Shown piece by piece: positions 27,937-40,234 of a stretch of DNA of 64,000 nt. Origin of the DNA: Acinetobacter lanii (GTDB lineage Bacteria > Pseudomonadota > Gammaproteobacteria > Pseudomonadales > Moraxellaceae). The first letter of the stretch is position 1, and every line of letters begins with the position of its first letter. The DNA is taken from the NCBI RefSeq assembly GCF_011578285.1, contig NZ_CP049916.1:434001-498000 (forward strand). The letters are read 5' to 3'. The notes under the pieces were generated by a model. It had not been told where the DNA came from, made no database searches, and was given only the letters and a program-made list of their open reading frames with translations. The translations under genes and the position numbers were made by a program.

Positions 27937-27967
27937 GCATTGACTCTCATCAATTGGAGATAATTAG

Positions 27968-28954
27968 ATGAAGCAAGCCGTTCGTGTTGCCGTAACTGGC
28001 GCAGCTGGTCAAATTGGTTACAGCTTATTGTTCCGTATTGCAAGCGGTGAAATGCTTGGTAAAGATCAACCAGTGATCCTTCAATTATTAGAAATTCCTG
28101 TTGAGAAAGCTCAAGCTGCGCTTAAAGGCGTAATGATGGAATTAGATGACTGTGCTTTCCCTCTTTTAGAAGGCATGATCGGTACTGATGATCCTAAAGT
28201 TGCATTCAAAGATGCGGACTACGCGCTTCTAGTTGGTTCACGTCCACGTGGTCCTGGTATGGAACGTGCTGACTTACTTAAAGTGAACGGCGAAATCTTC
28301 ATCGGTCAAGGTCAAGCACTTAACGAAGTTGCGAGCCGTGACGTTAAAGTGCTTGTTGTAGGTAACCCGGCGAATACGAATGCTTACATCGCTATGAAAT
28401 CTGCGCCAGATCTTCCAGCGAAAAACTTTACAGCAATGTTACGTCTTGACCACAACCGTGCGTTAACTCAACTTGCTCAAAAAGCGGGTGTTGCTGTTTC
28501 TGATATCGAAACAATGACTGTTTGGGGTAACCACTCTCCAACCATGTATGCTGACTACCGTTTCGCAACTGTAAACGGCGAAAGCTTAAAAGACAAAATC
28601 AACGATGCGGCTTGGAACAAAGATGTGTTCCTTCCAACTGTTGGTAAACGTGGTGCTGCAATCATTGAAGCACGTGGTTTATCTTCTGCTGCGTCTGCTG
28701 CAAATGCTGCAATCGACCATATGCGCGATTGGGCACTTGGCACAAACGGTAAATGGGTAACAATGGGTATTCCTTCTGACGGTTCTTACGGTATCCCTGA
28801 AGGCGTAATGTTCGGTTTCCCTGTAACCACTGAAAACGGTGAATACAAAATCGTTCAAGGTTTAGAAATCGACGAGTTCAGCCGTGAACGTATCAACGTT
28901 ACATTGAACGAACTTGAAGAAGAGCGTGCAGCAGTTGCTGACATGCTTAAATAA
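27968..28954 (+). CDS. mdh: Malate dehydrogenase
   Basis: 328 residues, of the long lactate/malate dehydrogenase-like class (cytosolic type). The NAD motif GAAGQIG is at residues 10-16; substrate arginines fall in the RPRGPGMER loop (about 92-100), and the catalytic His is in GNHSP near 187-191. It oxidises malate to oxaloacetate in the TCA cycle. GGAGA 9 bases before the ATG is a good ribosome site. The codon use is strongly biased, as for a highly expressed gene. Confidence 0.97.
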   Translation: MKQAVRVAVTGAAGQIGYSLLFRIASGEMLGKDQPVILQLLEIPVEKAQAALKGVMMELDDCAFPLLEGMIGTDDPKVAFKDADYALLVGSRPRGPGMERADLLKVNGEIFIGQGQALNEVASRDVKVLVVGNPANTNAYIAMKSAPDLPAKNFTAMLRLDHNRALTQLAQKAGVAVSDIETMTVWGNHSPTMYADYRFATVNGESLKDKINDAAWNKDVFLPTVGKRGAAIIEARGLSSAASAANAAIDHMRDWALGTNGKWVTMGIPSDGSYGIPEGVMFGFPVTTENGEYKIVQGLEIDEFSRERINVTLNELEEERAAVADMLK

Positions 28955-28977
28955 TTTAATCGTTTTAGATTAAGTTG

Positions 28978-29007
28978 AAAAAGCACTCCATTCTGGGGTG
29001 CTTTTTT
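28978..29007 (+). terminator. Terminator after mdh
   Basis: GCACTCC-ATTCT-GGGGTGC stem (one G-T pair) with A5 and T7. Confidence 0.9.
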
Positions 29008-29123
29008 TATCCTTCAAGAAAATTTAAAAACAAAAAATAACATGTACAGATAGAGACTTAACGAACAGACAAAAGATTTAAAGTTAAGCTTGAGCTGAAC
29101 AATAAAAATTGAAAGGAATAGCT

Positions 29124-29369
29124 ATGTTTGATGAACAGCCGACCATTGAATTACTGTTTGAACAGTTGGGGTTAGATGCAAGTGAAGCGGGGATTGAACA
29201 ATTTATTCAAACCCACCAACTGGATCAAAATACTGCATTACATCACGCGTCGTTTTGGACGGAAGCACAGCGCAACTTTATTATCAGTCATTGGAAAAAA
29301 GATGATGAATGGGCGATGGTAGTCGATAGCCTGAATGCACAACTGCATTCGAATGATGGTGTGGAATAA
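29124..29369 (+). CDS. DUF2789 protein, copy 1
   Basis: 81 residues from ATG 29124 with AAGGA 9 bases upstream. It starts with the PTIELLFEQLGL helix and contains a FWTEAQRNFI segment typical of DUF2789, an all-helical small family of unknown function. A paralogue lies 119 bases downstream and the two share the same layout and many residues, so this is a tandem duplication. It has its own terminator. Confidence 0.85.
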   Translation: MFDEQPTIELLFEQLGLDASEAGIEQFIQTHQLDQNTALHHASFWTEAQRNFIISHWKKDDEWAMVVDSLNAQLHSNDGVE

Positions 29370-29401
29370 TTACATAAACCCTAATCACAATTTGAAACAA
29401 C

Positions 29402-29428
29402 AAACCTAGCAAATGTGCTAGGTTTTTT
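29402..29428 (+). terminator. Terminator between the two DUF2789 genes
   Basis: CCTAGC-AAATGT-GCTAGG stem with A3 before and T6 after. Confidence 0.85.
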
Positions 29429-29488
29429 CTGCATATTCTTATAAGTTAATTGAATAATAAATGACAATAAGTTTGATAAGGAGGTCGT

Positions 29489-29746
29489 ATGAATCTCAAA
29501 CAAAAACCCTCACTGGAATTGTTGTTTTCTCAATTAGGACTGGCCAATAGTGCCGCAGCAATCGAACTCTACGTGCGTACCCATCAACTCAAAGCCAATG
29601 AGAATCTGCATGATGCGCCATTTTGGAATAAATCACAGCGCGATTTTCTCATCAGTCATTTGATTCAAGATGATGACTGGGTGATGTGGATTGATGAACT
29701 GAATCAGCAATTGCATATGGATGCCAATCGACTACAAGCGGTTTAA
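29489..29746 (+). CDS. DUF2789 protein, copy 2
   Basis: 85 residues behind a strong AAGGAGG site. It shares the LELLFSQLGL helix and the FWNKSQRDFLISH segment with copy 1, but is clearly diverged. Because a terminator lies between them, the copies are likely expressed separately. Function unknown. Confidence 0.85.
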   Translation: MNLKQKPSLELLFSQLGLANSAAAIELYVRTHQLKANENLHDAPFWNKSQRDFLISHLIQDDDWVMWIDELNQQLHMDANRLQAV

Positions 29747-29783
29747 AAATTAAATAGTTAAGTTATTCAGTTTCAATTGCTCG

Positions 29784-29897
29784 ATGAAAAAATTACAACC
29801 GAGACAGCTAAAAAATGAATTTCAATTGATGCAAAATGGATCAAATTTAATGGAGTGGTTACAGAGGGAGCAATACAATCTTTTTCATAATAAATGA
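29784..29897 (+). CDS. Possible small ORF, 37 residues
   Basis: ATG at 29784 opens a 37-codon frame to TGA 29897: a basic, Gln/Asn-rich helical peptide with a MEWLQREQ segment. There is no clear ribosome-binding site, and it could be chance or the tail of an old gene. Confidence 0.2.
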   Translation: MKKLQPRQLKNEFQLMQNGSNLMEWLQREQYNLFHNK

Positions 29898-29925
29898 TAT
29901 TTAGTTCAATCGCCTGCACAACAAT

Positions 29926-29954
29926 AAAAACGCCTCATTAGAGGCGTTTTTTTT
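29926..29954 (-). terminator. Terminator after the 29985-30512 gene
   Basis: CGCCTC-ATTA-GAGGCG stem with A5 on one side and T8 on the other; on the minus strand it follows the next gene. Confidence 0.85.
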
Positions 29955-29984
29955 CGGTTATTCAATTAAAATCAAGAATATGAA

Positions 29985-30512
29985 TTAATTTAATTTGGCT
30001 TTAATCATTTCCATAAACCAAGCTTCGGTTTTGAATTGATCGAAAATCGCGTATTCATGCAAATGGTTTAAATCAAAATCACTGGTTTTGCTGTATTTCT
30101 TCAACCAATGGCGTGCCAAAGCCGTTTCATTTTTGGTTGCGCATGCTGAAGCCAACATTAAAAACACTTCACCATGATCATGACAGGTCAAAGGTTTTAA
30201 AATTTGCTTGGTAATTAAAGCAAAACGCTCTTCTTTGGTGATGTCGAAATACATCATATAGGCTTTGGCTAAATGCAAAGACAGATTGATATAGGTGCGC
30301 ATCGGCATTTCAGCATATTCAATGCGTGCTTGCTCTAACAGCACAATCCCTTCTTGAAGAAAGTGAATCTGTTCTTGACGGTGGTGACTGATTTTCACCA
30401 ATTGCAAACGTAGATCAGCACGTTCTAAAGCCAATTCAGGGGTGTTTTCTTGTAAAAATAATTGATCCGTTTCACCAATACGTTCAATAATTTGTTTAGC
30501 GTTGTCTCGCAT
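29985..30512 (-). CDS. Helical TPR-like protein of unknown function
   Basis: 175 residues, entirely helical in character with paired-helix (TPR-like) spacing, no signal peptide, and no enzymatic motif. GAGGA lies 9 bases before the ATG. It follows the 2OG-Fe(II) oxygenase gene by 60 bases on the same strand, so they may be co-transcribed. Confidence 0.7.
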   Translation of the reverse strand: MRDNAKQIIERIGETDQLFLQENTPELALERADLRLQLVKISHHRQEQIHFLQEGIVLLEQARIEYAEMPMRTYINLSLHLAKAYMMYFDITKEERFALITKQILKPLTCHDHGEVFLMLASACATKNETALARHWLKKYSKTSDFDLNHLHEYAIFDQFKTEAWFMEMIKAKLN

Positions 30513-30572
30513 CGGTAAAATCCTCAGTTATTCATGCCCTCTATATGAGGATGCTTTTCAAAATTTAAAGGA

Positions 30573-31184
30573 TCACCAGATTGAATCTTGGCTACGAAGC
30601 CACGCGGTAATCGACAAACGTTGTTGTTTTGACTTTAATACTTCATGTAACAGATCACTTTGGAATAGCGCGATACGATTGGGTTTCGGGGGAATGATAT
30701 GCCATTCACCTTGTTTATCTTGTAAGCGCAGCTCACCGCCCCAATCGGCGTGCCATTGCTCATGTAAATAATACACAGAGGAAACAACCCGACCATTTTT
30801 ACCTTGTGGATTATCGCGATGCAGGGCATAAAACTCACCTGCGTTATAGCAAGCAAAATGTGCTTCGACTTCTCGAATGCCAAAATAAAAAGCCCGATTC
30901 AATTGTTCAGATAATGCGGTTAAGGCCTGAATATGCTGTTGGGCATAGGCCAATTGTTCATCAATCCATAAGATATGATCGCTTCGAATATTACTCACCA
31001 CACCATTTTGAATGGCTGCATCGCGAAATTCATTCAGGTGTGCGGTACACTCTTGTACCAATGTCTGCATATATTCTGAAGAATAAGCATCATCAATCAA
31101 GCAAAAGCCTTGATGATCTAAATCTTCAATAATTTGATCGATATCCCATGTTTGCGGGAGAGAAATATGGTCCACGTTAGCCAC
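30573..31184 (-). CDS. 2OG-Fe(II) oxygenase (prolyl-4-hydroxylase type)
   Basis: 203 residues. The iron triad is visible: HRD in the ALHRDNP segment (about 117-119) and a distal His in the SDLLHEV segment (about 175), followed by the 2-oxoglutarate arginine in QRLSITAWLR. Such enzymes hydroxylate protein or small-molecule substrates with Fe(II) and 2-oxoglutarate. It starts with GTG at 31184; GTG 31172 is an alternative. The substrate is not known. Confidence 0.85.
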   Translation of the reverse strand: MANVDHISLPQTWDIDQIIEDLDHQGFCLIDDAYSSEYMQTLVQECTAHLNEFRDAAIQNGVVSNIRSDHILWIDEQLAYAQQHIQALTALSEQLNRAFYFGIREVEAHFACYNAGEFYALHRDNPQGKNGRVVSSVYYLHEQWHADWGGELRLQDKQGEWHIIPPKPNRIALFQSDLLHEVLKSKQQRLSITAWLRSQDSIW

Positions 31185-31291
31185 TAAAAAAAGCTCAAAA
31201 TAATGACTGAATATCTTAGTGCATTCGATGGACAGTGAAGATTTTTTTTTTCGTGCTAAAATGTCGATTGAACTTAGGAATTAAACTGAAC

Positions 31292-32149
31292 ATGAATTAC
31301 CGTCACCATTTCCATGCAGGCAACTTTGCCGATGTCATGAAACATGTGTTATTGCTGCAATTATTGACCCGTCTGAACTTAAAAGATAAACCTTATCGCT
31401 ATGTGGATACGCATGGTGGTGCGGGTAAATATGACTTGTCGACCTCTGCAGCTCAGAAATCAGGTGAGTTTTTAAATGGTATTCATCGTTTAGTTAAACT
31501 TGATGACTCGATTACACGTAATGCCCCTGCAGGCGTTCAACAATATCTTAAAATTGTCAATGAGATGCGTGAAGGCTCAGGCAAAGGCGCTTACCCAGGC
31601 TCTCCATGGTTTGCTTTAGAAGGCATGCGTGAGATGGACAAAGCCACGATTTTTGAAATGCAACGTGATGTGTTTCAACAGTTGTATATGAATATTCGTG
31701 ACCGCCGTGCTGGTTTGCATGAGCGTGATGCCTATGAAGGTCTTTTAGGTGTGATTCCACCAAAAGAAAAACGTGGCTTAGTAATGATTGACCCGCCGTA
31801 CGAACTTGAACGTAAAGACTTCCCACAATTGGTTGAATTATTGTGTGCAGCCTATCGTAAATGGCCAACAGGCTGTTACGCAGTATGGTACCCAATTAAA
31901 GACCGCGCCATGATTGATCGTTTTGAGAAGAAAATGATCAAAACCGGTATTCGCCGTCAATTGGTGTGTGAAATCTGCGTATGGCCAGATGATACCCCAG
32001 TGGGCTTAAATGGCTGTGGTTTACTAGTGATCAATCCACCTTGGAAATTCTCAGAAGATGCGGATGAAGCTCTACAGTGGTTATTCCCGCATTTACGTAT
32101 GAGTGAAAATGGTGGTCACGCCGCTGTTCGTTGGTTGGTTGGTGAATAA
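31292..32149 (+). CDS. rlmJ: 23S rRNA (adenine-2030-N6)-methyltransferase
   Basis: 285 residues from ATG 31292 with AGGA upstream. It begins with the NYRHHFHAGNFADVMKHVL signature of RlmJ; the catalytic DPPY motif is in MIDPPYE near residue 168. The enzyme methylates A2030 of 23S rRNA; its neighbours (pssA) are not functionally related. Confidence 0.94.
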   Translation: MNYRHHFHAGNFADVMKHVLLLQLLTRLNLKDKPYRYVDTHGGAGKYDLSTSAAQKSGEFLNGIHRLVKLDDSITRNAPAGVQQYLKIVNEMREGSGKGAYPGSPWFALEGMREMDKATIFEMQRDVFQQLYMNIRDRRAGLHERDAYEGLLGVIPPKEKRGLVMIDPPYELERKDFPQLVELLCAAYRKWPTGCYAVWYPIKDRAMIDRFEKKMIKTGIRRQLVCEICVWPDDTPVGLNGCGLLVINPPWKFSEDADEALQWLFPHLRMSENGGHAAVRWLVGE

Positions 32150-32210
32150 TCCCTAACATTGGGATTTAAATTTCAATTTAAGACAAAGGTTACAGTTAGG
32201 ACAGACGAGA

Positions 32211-33035
32211 ATGACAAATATAAGTAAACCTGAAAGTGATTCTTCCACGCGTGATGTACCAAGCTTCGATGGTATTACTTTTGAAGTCGAGGAAGAAGAA
32301 CATACCCAGGAAGGGCAGAAGGTAAAACGTCGTGGAATCTACCTGTGGCCGAACCTGATTACAACCGCAGCGTTGTTATCAGGTTTCTACTCGATTATTG
32401 CGAGTATGAATGGTGAATTTAACCAAGCCATTTATGCCATTTTCTTGGCAGCACTGTTAGATGGTTTAGATGGTCGTGTTGCACGTGCCATTGGTGCACA
32501 AAGTGCCTTTGGTGAACAATACGATTCATTGTCGGACCTTTTGGCCTTTGGTGTTGCGCCTGCCATTTTAATGTATAGCTGGAGCCTGCATGATTTAGGT
32601 CGCATTGGTCTAGCATGCTGCTTTGTTTATACTGCTTGTGCAGCTTTTCGCTTGGCGCGTTTTAATGTACAAATTGGCGTGGTCGATAAACGTTACTTTA
32701 TTGGTGTTGCAAGTCCGCTCGCAGCGATTATGATTATCTCTATGGTTTGGGTTGGACGCGATTTTCCAGAAATTTTTGATTTGAGAGAACGTGGTATTCA
32801 AATCTGGAATTCGATTTTAATTGTGGTGGTGGGTTTATTGATGATTTCAAACATCAAATATTACTCATTTAAAACGGTTGATCGTAAACGTGTGCCTTTT
32901 GCGGTACTTCCGATTATTGTTTTTGTATTTGCTGCCATTACTTATAATATTCCAGTCGGAATATTGGTGATTTCAATTATTTATGCATTGTCTGGTTTTG
33001 TCACCACATTCTTAGCACGGAAAAACACCGTATAG
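32211..33035 (+). CDS. pssA: CDP-diacylglycerol-serine O-phosphatidyltransferase
   Basis: 274 residues, with about 7 membrane helices after a hydrophilic N-terminal stretch of about 45. The CDP-alcohol phosphotransferase motif D-G-x2-A-R-x8-G-x3-D-x3-D is complete (DGLDGRVAR... EQYDSLSD) near residues 84-108. It makes phosphatidylserine for phosphatidylethanolamine synthesis in the inner membrane. The next gene starts 24 bases later. Confidence 0.93.
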   Translation: MTNISKPESDSSTRDVPSFDGITFEVEEEEHTQEGQKVKRRGIYLWPNLITTAALLSGFYSIIASMNGEFNQAIYAIFLAALLDGLDGRVARAIGAQSAFGEQYDSLSDLLAFGVAPAILMYSWSLHDLGRIGLACCFVYTACAAFRLARFNVQIGVVDKRYFIGVASPLAAIMIISMVWVGRDFPEIFDLRERGIQIWNSILIVVVGLLMISNIKYYSFKTVDRKRVPFAVLPIIVFVFAAITYNIPVGILVISIIYALSGFVTTFLARKNTV

Positions 33036-33059
33036 AATAAAATAAAAAAGGAGCTTGAT

Positions 33060-34130
33060 ATGCAGTTGTTAATGAATCTTATCGATGAATCTCAGCAACT
33101 GAATCAAGCTCAGTTTCCGTATAAGCTTGATTATCACGGACCTAAAGGTCGCTTTAAAATTATTCATCAAGGTTTGATGATCCCCGGTTTACCTGCACCG
33201 CTTCATTATTTTAATTTTCTTACCATCATTGGTCAGCCCAATGTGCCGATGTTGCGTAATGAATTTGCCATTAAAACCCATGCGCTGGATACCGTATCTC
33301 TGATCACCAGTGTTAGCCCGCATATGGTCGGGCATTTTCAAGGCTATTCGATTGAAGAAGATTGCCAGATCAATAAAAATCATTTTAGTTTTGGTGAAAA
33401 AGAACAACTGATCGGAACATTTCCACATTTTAAGTTAACCCGTAATGATTCTGAGCTAGCTTTTGATTTAAACATTGAAACCAAACCAGTGATTTCACAT
33501 TTTACCAAATTGAAATTGGGTTTATTCGATCATTGGTCTTTGCTATGTCATTGCCGTGGCGAAATCATTTACAAAGAGCAAGCGTTTCAAATCGATCAAC
33601 TCGGTTCATTTGAGTTTGCCCGTGCCATCAATATTCCATATTTGCCTTTAAACTTTTTCACCTACCAAATTATTAATTTAGAGAACCAGAAACAATTGCT
33701 GTTGGCACACATACGAAACAGCTTTAATCAGATTGTGCAATCACGCATGTATTTAAGGGATTTAAAAACAGGACAGTCTGAAATGTACGATCAAGCTGTG
33801 GATTTTAAACTGCATCGTGTTTATCCAAAGGTCACGACACCCAATGGTCAAGAAATGTATTTACCGCGTGCATTTGAATGGTCATTAAAGCAAGGCAAAA
33901 GAAAAATACAGGTCAAAGCAGAAAGTCGTGGCGATTTTAAGTTTGGCTTGGCTGCAGGTTATGTCGGTAGCTTTAGTTACACCGTGAATATCGATGAGCA
34001 TCAAGAACAGGGCAGTTCAGGCTATTGTGAATACATCGATTGCCGTGCTTTAAAGTGGCAAGAGATCAATAAAGAAGAAAAACTCATGAATGATTTTGCA
34101 AATATTGTGCCATGCACGCTTAAAAAATGA
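33060..34130 (+). CDS. DUF6670-like protein of unknown function
   Basis: 356 residues, soluble, no signal peptide. It is beta-rich, with strands such as GYSIEEDCQI and FGLAAGYVGSFSY, giving a lipocalin or carotenoid-hydratase-like (CrtC) impression. I believe it belongs to the DUF6670 group but cannot confirm it. AAAGGAG precedes the ATG, and the short gap to pssA suggests the two are cotranscribed, so a lipid-related role is possible. Confidence 0.6.
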   Translation: MQLLMNLIDESQQLNQAQFPYKLDYHGPKGRFKIIHQGLMIPGLPAPLHYFNFLTIIGQPNVPMLRNEFAIKTHALDTVSLITSVSPHMVGHFQGYSIEEDCQINKNHFSFGEKEQLIGTFPHFKLTRNDSELAFDLNIETKPVISHFTKLKLGLFDHWSLLCHCRGEIIYKEQAFQIDQLGSFEFARAINIPYLPLNFFTYQIINLENQKQLLLAHIRNSFNQIVQSRMYLRDLKTGQSEMYDQAVDFKLHRVYPKVTTPNGQEMYLPRAFEWSLKQGKRKIQVKAESRGDFKFGLAAGYVGSFSYTVNIDEHQEQGSSGYCEYIDCRALKWQEINKEEKLMNDFANIVPCTLKK

Positions 34131-34211
34131 GTTGAAAAGCATAAAAATCACATAAATTGATCGTTATGTATTCGCTTAATCAGATTTTTTAAAAATAATT
34201 TGAAAAAGGGG

Positions 34212-34239
34212 TTGTGTCTGTTCTTAAATCCTGTAGAAT
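34212..34239 (+). promoter_or_regulatory. rRNA promoter P1 candidate
   Basis: -35 TTGTGT (34212-34217), 16-base spacer, -10 TAGAAT (34234-34239), with an A/T-rich UP-like tract just upstream. Confidence 0.55.
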
Positions 34240-34352
34240 GCACATCCATCGGCGGTGATGAAGATTAAAACTTCTGATAAAACAGTAACTTAACTAAGAT
34301 TGGTTGAGTTGGGTTTTAGAAAGAAAGTTTGAAAATAATTTGAATTACTGGT

Positions 34353-34380
34353 TGACTCTTTAGAGATTTAGAGTAATATA
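34353..34380 (+). promoter_or_regulatory. rRNA promoter P2 candidate
   Basis: -35 TTGACT (34353-34358), 16-base spacer, -10 TAATAT (34375-34380), followed by the GC-rich discriminator AGCCGACC, as seen in stringently controlled rRNA promoters. Confidence 0.6.
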
Positions 34381-34430
34381 GCCGACCTAGCTTGATGCTG
34401 ACGAAGCATTGAGAAGATCATTAAGAGATT

Positions 34431-34459
34431 ATGAAGAACAACTTGTGTGGATTTTTACT
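34431..34459 (+). other. 5' arm of 16S pre-rRNA processing stem
   Basis: Pairs almost perfectly with 36136-36164 after 16S; the long duplex around 16S rRNA is the usual RNase III substrate. Confidence 0.75.
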
Positions 34460-34582
34460 GGTTGATTGATCGAAATTATTTTCATTGATTGATGGTAGAA
34501 ATTACTCGAAGTTTATTTGAGAAATATTTGTCAGAAAATTGATGAGCCAAGATTGGCGCCCTTTAAGGCGCTAAGCAATATT

Positions 34583-36117
<1,535 letters not shown>

Positions 36118-36135
36118 ACGAAAGATTGACGATCG

Positions 36136-36164
36136 GTAAGAATCCACAACAAGTTGTTCTTCAT
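36136..36164 (+). other. 3' arm of 16S pre-rRNA processing stem
   Basis: Reverse complement of 34431-34459 with one small bulge and a G-T pair. Confidence 0.75.
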
Positions 36165-36178
36165 GAAGATGTATCTGA

Positions 36179-36255
<77 letters not shown>

Positions 36256-36329
36256 CTATCTGACTAACGCAGTATGAAAATACTGAAGCGAACAGAACGT
36301 AAAGATATATCGAATCTATATGATAAGCT

Positions 36330-36405
36330 GGGGACTTAGCTTAGTTGGTAGAGCGCCTGCTTTGCACGCAGGAGGTCAGGAGTTCGACTCTCCTAGTCTC
36401 CACCA
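36330..36405 (+). tRNA. tRNA-Ala (anticodon TGC)
   Basis: 76 bases with encoded CCA; acceptor GGGGACT/AGTCTCC (one G-T pair); anticodon loop TTTGCAC gives TGC. Confidence 0.97.
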
Positions 36406-36849
36406 AATTTTAAGATCAGAAAAGCACTGCTTTTCCTTAAAATTTAAGCGAGAAGTTATACTTCGAGCACTGAGTAAGCGATCAGTTGGTTAGATTATAG
36501 AAATTAGTAAGAAATTGCGTATAATGCGCGTCTTGTTAACTTCTGTGATTTATCACAGTTGCTGCGATCCGATGAGGACGTAGACAATCATTAACAGAAT
36601 ATATTTGAGTTGAAATTAATTGTTTAACTCATCGAGAGAACGGTAGTTAGAGTTCAATAATTTATTATTGAGTACTAACAACTGTGATTGAAATGAGAAC
36701 TAGCGAAATTAACTGAATCAAGCGTTTTGGTATATGAATCTAATTGAAGCTGTACTGTAGTTAAATCTACGAGACGCCAACTGTATGATCGAGCAATCGA
36801 TCTGTTGCTAATCCTGCTTGTAAGGGTTAACGACTGTTTGGGGTTGTAT
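36406..36849 (+). other. 16S-23S spacer after tRNA-Ala
   Basis: No gene. It contains a TATAAT promoter-like site near 36520, small hairpins (for example TCAATAA-TTTA-TTATTGA near 36655) and the 5' arm of the 23S processing stem. Confidence 0.6.
36498..36525 (+). promoter_or_regulatory. Possible internal promoter in the 16S-23S spacer
   Basis: Consensus -10 TATAAT (36520-36525) with a G/C discriminator GCGCG, but the best -35 at a 16-base distance (TAGAAA, 36498-36503) matches only in part. Confidence 0.3.

Positions 36850-36850
<1 letters not shown>
36831..36850 (+). other. 5' arm of 23S pre-rRNA processing stem
   Basis: ACTGTTTGGGGTTGTATA pairs with 39739-39757 beyond 23S, the expected RNase III substrate. 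Confidence 0.7.
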
Positions 36851-39738
<2,888 letters not shown>

Positions 39739-39740
<2 letters not shown>

Positions 39741-39757
39741 TACAACACCCAAACAGT
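39739..39757 (+). other. 3' arm of 23S pre-rRNA processing stem
   Basis: TATACAACACCCAAACAGT, complementary to 36833-36850. Confidence 0.7.
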
Positions 39758-39956
39758 TGTTGTATAAAGCATCAATTGATTCGATATTCTACAAAACACC
39801 TTGATTTAGTGATCAAGCTAGTTAAACTAAGCAAACTTAATTCAATTCAAGTACTTCTGTTAATAACTTCTTTGACCAAGCAACGGCAATGAGAAACATC
39901 GTTTCGCAAGAAAGATGATTTCGATATAAGACCAAATGCAAAGTCACAACAGTTGT

Positions 39957-40071
39957 GCTGGCGACAATAGCAAGAGTGAACCACCTGATCCCTTCCCGAA
40001 CTCAGAAGTGAAACCTCTTAGCGCTGATGGTAGTGTGGGGTTACCCATGTGAGAGTAAGTCATCGCCAGCT
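39957..40071 (+). rRNA. rrf: 5S ribosomal RNA
   Basis: 115 bases; GCTGGCGAC at the 5' end pairs with CGCCAGC near the 3' end, and the CCGAACTCAGAAGTGAAAC loop is conserved. Confidence 0.96.
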
Positions 40072-40081
40072 CATTATTCCT

Positions 40082-40117
40082 AAAAACACCCTGACTCTAT
40101 CGAGCAGGGTGTTTTTT
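40082..40117 (+). terminator. rRNA operon terminator
   Basis: ACACCCTG-ACTCTATCGAG-CAGGGTGT stem followed by T7, 11 bases after 5S. Confidence 0.9.
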
Positions 40118-40186
40118 TATGCCGAAAAGAAAGTTGAAAAGCAAAATTTCGGTACGAATCGCAGAAATATATCAAATACAGTCATT

Positions 40187-40217
40187 AAAAAAGCCCCAAC
40201 GTCCTGTTGGGGCTTTT
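40187..40217 (-). terminator. Terminator after the lpd-like gene, bidirectional
   Basis: GCCCCAAC-GTCCT-GTTGGGGC stem flanked by A6 and T5, between the rRNA operon and the convergent flavoenzyme gene. Confidence 0.9.
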
Positions 40218-40234
40218 TGTTATATTCCAATATT

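Larger units (their letters stand above)
34131..34582 (+). other. rRNA operon promoter and leader region
   Basis: No protein gene. It carries the two promoter candidates, an A/T-rich UP-like stretch (about 34181-34209) and the 5' arm of the 16S processing stem. Confidence 0.7.
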
